From: Sporothrix humicola
Lineage: Eukaryota > Ascomycota > Sordariomycetes > Ophiostomatales > Ophiostomataceae
Direction: 5' to 3'
NCBI GenBank assembly: GCA_021396245.1
Contig: WNYE01000048.1
Coordinates: 248,001-312,000, forward strand
Length of the DNA stretch: 64,000 nt
Positions 56,001 through 64,000 of this stretch are shown here, piece after piece. The stretch's first letter is position 1. Each line of letters starts with the position of its first letter. Both the position numbers and the translations under genes were made by a program. The notes below the pieces were generated by a model, which worked only from the letters and a program-made list of their open reading frames with translations, was not told the DNA's origin and searched no databases.

Positions 56001-57018
56001 ATGGCAAAAGAAGACAATGAGGCGGCGGAGCTCGCCCTGTGCAAGGGTGAGCTCCTAACGCTCTCGTACATTTCTGATGTCGAGCGGGCCCAGGGCCGTG
56101 TCGCCGCCATTATGCGGTGTCTTTTCATGTTTCGCGACCTGGACGTGGCCGACCAGCTTGTGGCCATCAACGACGCAATGAAGGAAGGCGCCATCTTCGA
56201 GGTGGTCGCCCCGCTCCCCAGCATCAATGCCACTCTCGGGAGCCCCATGGCCTCGGGCCTTGCCCACACGGCGTTTGGCATTCCCCATCCCCCCCCACCC
56301 ATACGGTGGGTCCCCAGGCCCCGCTGTCCGACGTGCTTCGCCCATCCCCTGCCGTCCACCTTGCCGCGATCAGCTGCTCCGGTGTGTTTGTGTCCAAACC
56401 AGCTTATTTTCGGAGCTTACATGTACGTGTGGCCGACGATCTGGTCGCCATCGATAACGCTATGAAGGAAGGCGCCATCTTCGAGGTCGCCGCCCCTAGA
56501 ACCAATGCTACTCCCGGGAGCATCCTTGCCTCGGGTGCTGACCTCACAGCGTTGGGCATCCCGAAGGTCCCTTGCACGACGGCTCCCCATGGCACACACT
56601 GTAAGTTGATCAAGGTATCCGGGGCATCTTGGGCCTCCTGATTGAACTGTACGCCGACAACCACGCCATCGCGGTCGAGTGGATCAACAATATGGAATGC
56701 GCCAAGGTGTGGCGAGACTTGTGCCACTTAAGAGAAAAGAACGAAGATACACGTGGTGGGGAGGTGATTTTCTCGGACGGTCCTCTCCCTGTCGTGGAAA
56801 ATATACTTTTGGACATTCCGGTATACGGTGACCACACCGACAGTCTCCTCGCTACTATGAGACAAATAACGGAGGACTTATTAGAGAAACTTCAGGCGAG
56901 TAGAGCGGCCCGCAACCTGGGACCTCGTATGGGAGCCTTTCCTTTTCCGAAGAATCCGCCTAGAGGTAGACCAGGCACATCTCGCTCAAATCCGGGCCAA
57001 CTGGTAGGCCGGCCATGA
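56001..57018 (+). pseudogene. Broken ORF with internal duplication, unknown family
   Basis: The ATG at 56001 has a perfect GCCACCATGG context and starts GC-rich, well-biased coding sequence. A unit reading VADQLVAINDAMKEGAIFEV (56143-56202 and onwards to about 56290) recurs as VADDLVAIDNAMKEGAIFEV from about 56429 to 56570. The two units and the tail after 56602 are in three different frames. Each change fits one missing base: the first is likely in the C8 run at 56289-56296, the second near 56590-56610. The last frame runs well past the second break (LIELYADNHAIAVEWINN...) to a TGA at 57016-57018. It could be a recent pseudogene, or a live gene with sequencing errors or unrecognised introns. 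I know no family for it. It stands out from its decayed surroundings by composition. Confidence 0.45.
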
Positions 57019-58964
57019 CGTCGCCATCCAGATCGATCCCCTTCCTGCGCCTCCACAGTCATTAGCAGTACCAGCAGCACAGTGCGCCGCCGCTCGCCGC
57101 CCAAACAACCAGACAGCCATCCTGTCCGGCCATAATATCATTATCCAGCCAAGATTCAGACGGTCGCGGAGAAAGAGGAAATTCGATCCGCAACTGGCCA
57201 GAAACAGGACAGGCCCGTTATCAGACGGCGCAACCCAATGCGGCGAAATTTGGACGACGCAAGTTCACCACAATGGGAACGGCGGCTGTCTATCCAGAAT
57301 CGCCGAAATGGTAAAAGGGAATGGCGCCAGTTCCGTGGCCCATGTTACCAGGAAGGACGCCGCAAACACAACTCTCTGCCAAATATACCACCAGAAGTCT
57401 TGATTCATGAATATTGTTGCGCCCCAATACTGAAAACCGTGAACAAGACCAGCGTGATGAAGGGCTGTTTATGCATATCCCATGGAGGCAGCGTCGGCAA
57501 TTTTGGCCACGATGAATGGACCAACCGGGTCGAGAACCCGATTAAGAAGTCGGCCAAATGCACTTTAAACTTGACATCTGGAGGAGAGCGTCCGGCGAAG
57601 AAGATGATGCTCTCGATCGTGGCGTGCGCAGAGTTGAACCTGGACCCCATGAACACCAACGACCAGACCAGGGCAACCAAACATATCAAATGCCTACAAG
57701 TGTGGGTTGTCGAGTCGAAGTGGCGGACGACGGGAAGTGGGCACCAAAGTATGTTGGCAAGATTCAAACCTTTGTTTGAATGGCGCGACAGATAGAAGCA
57801 TTATAGCCATATGACCTGGTCACACATGATACACTCGTTTTATGGTCCAATGCATCACTGAAATGACAGATATAAACAATAAAATACCAGCTCATCTAAT
57901 GTTGTGAGAAAATATTCGACCTCCAACGGTTCTATGTGCAGCATACACAAGGTATACGCTGAGACGATGTGATGTTTCTGTCCCCTTTCCACTTTTTGTA
58001 CATGTAGTAGTTGGACTAGTTGACTTACAACAACTTCCGTCGACAAGATCATACACGCCAGTCGTCTAGTCAAAGTTATGGCCGACTACAATAGGCTTTG
58101 TTCTGTACTTTGAGACGAATGTGTCATGCTAAAGTCCCAATTGTTCAAATACTGGCGGATGTGCTAGTGTACTGGCCCAGTGGGAAGTCTGTTATCTACT
58201 TCTCATGGTGCTCCAGCTGAAGACGCACGGCTCGCATTGTGATAAGACAGAACAACTGCCCAGCATAGCGCCTGGAAGTGAGGCCCTATGTATATGGGCA
58301 ATTGCATCCAGGACGGCGCAATGGCGTCAGAAGTTTCGGGGGTGGAACCTTGACGCTACTTCTATGGCCGACCGTATCAACTGGTCAAGTAACATACGCG
58401 TGGAGAATTTCTCTATGGACCAAGTGCCGGTACTCAAGACAAACGTGCGGGAGATATCCCTTACCAAGCAACGTCTATGACCCCCATATGCAGTTTTCAA
58501 CGGCACACATTCATGATATCCACGGCAGACTTCATGGTGCCATTCACGGTCCATGAATTGAAAACAAAATGGAAGATCCACTCTGGACTCAAGATCGTCC
58601 ACGTCACTCAATGAGAGACACAGTGGGCAATAGGCCACCATCCAGCACTCTGGAGCCACACGATGGATCCTTGTGTCCCTTAGCCGGTCCCCAATGTGGG
58701 TGGGATACAAAGGAACAAGGCGGCGTCTTTGGAACTGGGCCGTTGATGATTCAAGCCGCGGATTATTATTTGGACATCGACACAGGCTGTCACGGTAATA
58801 AGTTGATGGTTGACTGACTCTTTGCACCGTCATATGTAAATAATATGACCGGGGGCCGCGGCGATTCTAAGGGACTTAACGTCCAAAATCAACGGAACTT
58901 ACTTACCTGACAACTCCTGAAGCCAGCTTCAACAATCAATCATATCTTGGAACTTGAGACATGA
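57019..58964. other. Degenerate region, no intact gene
   Basis: Fragments such as 57238-57795 and 58205-58480 are open for 90-185 codons on the plus strand but lack recognisable domains and change frame relative to each other. There is no clear repeat of the 3.1-kb unit here. Confidence 0.35.
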
Positions 58965-61900
58965 CGCGATCGTAATGGACGGCTGCTGAAGGCTGCAGAA
59001 CTGATCAACCCACCTCTCCTGGGACGATGGCAGATACTTCGCCTTCATCGTCATGGCGGGTTATGACATACATTCGGAAACCTTGCGTCGATATCAATAG
59101 TGTACACAAAGACATCATTTGACGATAAAATAACCGTCACGTCTTCAACTCTGACCCACGACAAGTGTCTGTTCTTATGGCCATCGCGAACAACATCGGA
59201 CAACAAAATTTGACCAGTACGCTCTTTCCCTCTGGGTCTGGGCACCGCGTCAGTCCTTGAACACGACCATGATGCAATGAAGTAGAGATCTATCCACGAG
59301 AAAAAGTTTGATCATCATCTTCGAGACGATCAGTGTCGGATTCTTTGCCGCCTTAAAGACTGGAAAACATATGGTGAATGGGTGATGTTTGCGGAACGGA
59401 AAGGGGCAGTGGTGTTTGCAAGCTATTTTCCTCTTCATCCATCGTCGAAGCTCGACCATTTCTTTCATTAAGTGCGAGAGTTGTTATGCCTTTATGTCGT
59501 AATGTGGATACAAAGGGGCTCATATATAACAAGAGGTTGGGTACTGCATTCTGTTACCATTATGTTTTGACCTTGTGTATTTGTCGATAGCACTGTGATC
59601 TCTTATCTCGCAACCGCCAATTTCGCTCCTAACGACATGGAACGGTACCATGTCCCACGACAGATCGGCGACCAATATGTCGTCTAGAATGACACCCCTG
59701 TCGACGACCTCCCTGGCAACGAAGACAACGAGATGCGGTGGAGTATCCGACCGATCTAAGACAGAAACCAAAAAAAGCTCGGCAGGCATGCCATGGGGCT
59801 CCATCCCACACAGTACAGCAGTTCTTTCAGACAAGCAAGCGAATATAGCAGAACAATCGCGATCAATGTGGTAGCTAGTCGGTCCGGACGCTGGTGATAC
59901 CCTTCGGTGGCGCTGTGGCCGCGATGAGAGACAGTCAGGACCGGAGCAGGACGTCTAGTCTCTATGAGCATAAAAAAACTCGTGTATTTCACATATGGCA
60001 CCTGTGGATACATGACTTCCGTTTCCTGCAAATATCTTCTTTCCACACCGACGACTTTCACGGCATCAATAAGCTGTAACGAAGTTGCGACCAGCATACA
60101 TGACACACAATGGCATGTGTTTTCAAGGCAGAACCAGAAAGGAACAAGTTAAAGAATAGTTTTAGCTCCGAGATTGGGCCGAAAGCTAATGAAGTGATGT
60201 CTAACAGCATGAATTATTCATGTTGTCTACAAGTACTCGGTTAAGATTACAGGTGCTGCAGCAAACGTGTTTGTCGGTTCCGTGACCGCTGAGCAGTCGG
60301 TTGAAACATGAAAGTTTGTGCAAGCAGCCTCTTTGGGGGAAACTTGGCTAATTACACTTTTGTTGATCTTTCAAGGCATACGTGCCATTGGTGAATTGAC
60401 ACACTCGCGACGATTGACAGGCACGAAAAATCTTTGTCGCGGCCATTTTGGTCCTCTTGGGCCATTATTACCTTGTCTGAACAGAGTACACAGATTCCCC
60501 GTATATCAATAGTCGGCTGGTTCAACCAGTTCCGTTTCAATTACCAGCCCCGTGACGAGACGGCGACTAGACGGAGAAGAAAAACGTCACAACACGACGA
60601 CACACATGCACATTTACAGTTTGTGAGAGGATTGCACATGGACGAAGAATCCGCGATCACGTCCTTTATACGCTTTAGTACAATATCTGTTCGATGCTGC
60701 TCATTTGGAGTGGCACAAAATTGTTGTTCCGTCTTTTAGCATTCTCCTTTTTAGACACTCATGTTTTACGCTTATCTCCGGAAAGTCGGCCGTTTGCCTA
60801 CGTCACACCTTCTCCGCCGTTTACACATCGACTTTTTCATGGCCGTGCGCGAAGGAGACGAGTACGATATTATCTGTTCTTCCGGTTATTCACAATGCAG
60901 CCGGTAAAGAACTGTTATGGGGTACGGAGACGGCTAGCAAGTGACAGTTGCACCCAAGCCAACATTCAGAACTCTGGAGTTACACGGTAGAACTCTGTGT
61001 CAACTTCGCCCGTTATTTCTAGAGGGGGTGAGACTCAGTACGGAAAGTGCCAAGTAGTCATATGCCTTTGCAAATAGACGACTAAACTTTCTGTCTAATA
61101 ATCTTCGGTGTGAGGAAAAGACTGATCAGCCCAGTGATTAGCCTCGCGGCTAAAGACCTTTGCCCGAACCTACCATTTTCTGGCGAGCTCGATTCTTGCC
61201 CGGAGCCTGGTTTTAAGTAATTACTTAACAAGCCGCGAAGAATGGGACGTTCATCTTTCCCTGCAAGTGACCCGCTCTATGGATGAAGTGATCAGAACCG
61301 GGGCTGTTTGCCCAACTTCTGTGCGACAAACAACTGGACCAACATGACTAAAAGCCTTCCCGGAAACCCAACAGGGACATTCATCATATCGAGCGACTAC
61401 CATTAACCATCAAGGATGCAGCAAGTGGCCATTGGCACATTTGACAACCACCCAAACTGGCTCAATCATGTGCAAACCTGGTCCAGAAACGATGATACAC
61501 GTGGCAAAATCGCCGCGGCTATGGTTGCCCTTGTTCCAAAACAGTCGTATACGCATATATATGTTTCGAATCGACAATATTGTACCTGTTCAGAAAAACA
61601 AAGTCCACATAAAGAGCATTTTGTTTAATTCTACTTTCGAGCGTTTGGTCTCGGATTCATAAACTGCTAGAAGAAGCAACGGTCAACCAGCGACCATTCC
61701 CGGATAGAGTGATCTCGGACTTGCGGCATACCACCAAGGCTATCCAGACGGCCATGGCCGTCGACAGTTTCTCTGAAAGCGAAGAAGCGAATCGATGGTA
61801 ATTTTCCAAACGCGCTGTACAGTCCCCGTGAGATTCTCGAGCTCTCCCCGAATCCATTGCCACCTACATTTGACGTTGTTTCCGTTGCATCATAAATACT

Positions 61901-62105
61901 ACGCAAGGCATCTGGTCCATGTATGTTGCATGACTGCCAAACGCACTTGCATTTTGCACTATGTAGCTTTGGACGGGACTCCCACACATGAGCAGCTGCA
62001 TGTATGAAACATATTCCGCCAAGCGTGCAAGATATTTTTCGTGAAATCAAGGCGGAGCACAAGTTTATGAGGATTAGAGGGTCGCATTTCGGTCAAAACA
62101 CTAGA
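58965..62105. repeat. 3.1-kb diverged tandem repeat, unit 1
   Basis: Several blocks in this unit match the next unit at a near-constant offset of 3.11-3.2 kb and in the same order. They include the CTCCTGGGACGATGG block (about 59018, repeated near 62162), the GACTGGAAAACATATGGTGA block (59360, repeated near 62507), a GGCGC-GTGGCCGC block (59910, repeated near 63100), the CATTTTGGTCCT block (60443, repeated near 63580) and a CATG-CCGT block (60838, repeated near 63950). In shared blocks, differences leave protein-level similarity in one frame, e.g. DWKTYGEW...AERKG versus NWKIYGEW...AERKE. The ancestor was therefore probably coding. Stops break both copies. Confidence 0.65.
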
Positions 62106-62109
62106 CCAA

Positions 62110-64000
62110 AAATCGATCGTACGGACGGCTTCTAAAAGCTGTTGGAAAAGGCCAACCCGCCTCTCCTGGGACGATGGCAAGTGCTTGGTCTATATCCGTG
62201 AGATGGATATGGCCGTACATTGGAAAGCTTTACGTCGATATCAAATAGTGTCGACCTGGACGTGATTTGATGATAACATAGCTGTCGCGTCATAGATCAC
62301 GACACACAAGCACCATTTGATTTTCTCGCCACTTGAAACAGCATTAGTCAATATAAATTGTCCAATCGGTTTCCGGGTCCTGGGACCGGGCACGGCCTCT
62401 TGTCCGTGAGCTCGACCCTGACGCAAAGGAGTAGTGGCTCATCAGCCAGTTAAAAGCGAGATCAACCTCCTCGAATTCACATATGTTGCCAATTTTACCG
62501 CCTCGGGAACTGGAAAATATACGGCGAATGGCTGATCATCGCAGAAAGGAAAGAGTCCCTACTGTTCTTCCTGCACATGTTTCCCCACCAGCATCTAGGC
62601 GCACTAATTTCTCCAAACATGTGCGAGACTTGCACTTTTCGACATCTCAGAAGGCATGCTTTGGCGCCTTATCCCATACAGTACGATTATTCACATGGAC
62701 CAGCAGATGAAGACAGAAGCAAAAACGCAGCCGCCATCTAACAGAACCACAGTTGCCAGATACAAAGAATGGGTGACTCGTGCTTTCTTTTCAAGTCAAG
62801 ACTGTCGCAGGGCTATCCAAAATACCATTCTTGCATTTGCCATGAAGACCAAACCAATTTTACCCGTGTTACCCACTAGAACCCATCAGCAAGCAGGAGA
62901 AGTTGGCACTGACGGTTTTTCAAGAGTGACAGTTTTAGACTCGAGACTTCTGGGTATGCGTGCAATACACGCTTACATTGCGATACATGACTCGCTGGGA
63001 AAGGGAGATTCCACTGTGCATTTATTGCAAATATGTTGGAGCCCGGTCCTTCCGTTGTCTGTCTGTCGTCCGGGCCGGTGTGTTAGTACGATTTCGGGGG
63101 CGCGGTGGCCGCCATGTTCGACAGCGTGTGACTAGAGACGTGCTGCCATTCCCATGTGCACAAAACCCTTCTGGATTGCACTTGGCAGGAGACGCTATTT
63201 GCGTATATGGAACCTGCAAATACATAACGTCCGTCTCCTGCCGATGAGATCAGTACATGGCTCAAACGAATTGATGACAAGAAGCCATAGAGATCCGCCC
63301 GCATCGGTGCCACTCTCAAGGTGATTGACGACCACCGACAAACCCGCCCAGATGACTCGATTGTCATTGTCGACGAGAGTGTCTTTTTCCTTTGTATCAT
63401 TCCACACAGCAGGTAGTTTTGTATCTTCCCACAAACAACGTTCGTGCTGTTTGGTTAGGTGACCCGTCCACAACAGATTCAGCGCGTCCATTTTTATTTT
63501 CCTTTCTAAGAACATGAGCTGCTTAGAAACAAGGCCCCCCCGTGACGATTCGCTGATACGAAAGACATTGGCCGCTTCATTTTGGTCCTTTTGGGCCATC
63601 AATACCGTGCCTGAACCGAACACACGTCTTCGCCTTTGTATTTAATTACGCGGCATGATTAACCCTTTTCGTTTTCAATTAGCAGGCCCGTGACGACATC
63701 ATGACTAGGGGGGGAAGAAGGACATCACGAGGCCGTCCACATTTCCAGTCTGTCAGATGACTGTACATGGAATACGAATATGCCACCACACACTAATCGC
63801 GTTCTAGAAGTACATCTCGTCGGCCCCAGTCATTTGGGACGGCACAAATTTCATTTTGTTTGTCTGGCGAGTGTGGCGCTTATCTAATAAGGATGTACGG
63901 TTCTTTACGTACGCCACGCTTTCTCTTTCGTCTTCCAGGTCGACCTTTCATGACCGTTGGCGAGGAAAATGAGTACGGCATTGCTTGTCCTGTCATTCAT
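62110..64000. repeat. 3.1-kb diverged tandem repeat, unit 2 (cut by the window end)
   Basis: This is the second copy of the unit starting at 58965, adjacent and in direct orientation, so the arrangement is tandem. The last bases of the window still align with unit 1 near 60890, so the unit continues beyond the window. Divergence is high, with conserved islands of 15-25 bp separated by unalignable stretches, which indicates an old duplication. Confidence 0.65.
62480..63660 (+). pseudogene. Possible SNF2/helicase-like relic within repeat unit 2
   Basis: Reading across frames gives, in order, NWKIYGEW...AERKE (about 62507), a Cys-containing segment EIPLCIYCKYVGA (about 63010), a GGAVAAM segment (about 63103), IDDHRQTRPDDSIVIVDESV (about 63325-63384), and near 63610 a CLNRTHVF segment whose unit-1 counterpart is CLNRVHRFPVYQ. 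The fourth resembles the start of the SNF2 helicase C lobe (a 'pdDkiIVFsq'-like strand), and the fifth is reminiscent of motif VI (QA-NRVHRIGQTR). No full motif is intact and several stops intervene. Helicase ancestry is a weak inference; loss of function is clear. Confidence 0.22.

Noticed and set aside
56285..56415. An intron joining the two repeated units of the broken ORF
   Set aside because: A GTGGGT donor exists near 56306, but I could find no acceptor with a branch point that joins the frames; a one-base loss at the C8 run is simpler.
63950..64000. Telomere at the right end of the window
   Set aside because: No TTAGGG/CCCTAA repeats are present; only distance and decay suggest a chromosome end.

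Overview
The window looks like a chromosome segment of a filamentous ascomycete (Pezizomycotina, probably Sordariomycetes; the class is inferred). The reasons are short introns of 53-113 nt with GTRNGT donors, CTAAC-like branch points and YAG acceptors, genes spread over both strands with their own leaders, and fungal-type proteins: a DUF3295/AreA-GATA-like regulator, LSB5, REI1, MED13, CCT5, a Hul4-type HECT ligase and fungal DHA1-like MFS carriers. No rRNA, tRNA or CRISPR was recognised.

Layout. 1-8.0 kb is gene-poor. 8.7-10.7 kb holds a DUF3295 regulator-like gene with a roughly 745-nt leader that contains no ATG. 10.7-18.7 kb is gene-poor again. 18.7-21.7 kb holds LSB5 (+) and a C11orf54-like metal hydrolase (-), convergent. 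22.1-29.9 kb is a four-gene block of MFS carrier (-), class II aldolase (+), 2-oxoglutarate/Fe(II) dioxygenase (+) and a paralogous MFS carrier (+), which has the content of a small catabolic or specialised-metabolism cluster. 30.4-48.3 kb is a conserved housekeeping block: REI1 (-), an AZUL+HECT ubiquitin ligase (+), CCT5 (-), MED13 (+) and methylthioadenosine phosphorylase (-).

From the mixed poly-T tract at 48.59-48.72 kb to the end I find no intact gene. This 15-kb tail carries coding-like fragments broken by stops and frame changes. It includes a locus at 56.0-57.0 kb with an internal duplication and two apparent frame breaks, and a diverged tandem duplication with a period of about 3.1 kb (58.97-62.1 kb and 62.1 kb to beyond the window). 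Some peptides in the tail faintly resemble SNF2-family helicase motifs. It is best read as a decayed repeat or pseudogene zone, perhaps near a chromosome end or in an accessory compartment.

Split genes were rebuilt by reading donors and acceptors directly and checking frame and family similarity; exon coordinates are in each entry. The strongest leads are the paralogous-transporter cluster, the decaying 3.1-kb repeat, the broken duplicated ORF, the ATG-free leader, and the very short coding exons of CCT5.
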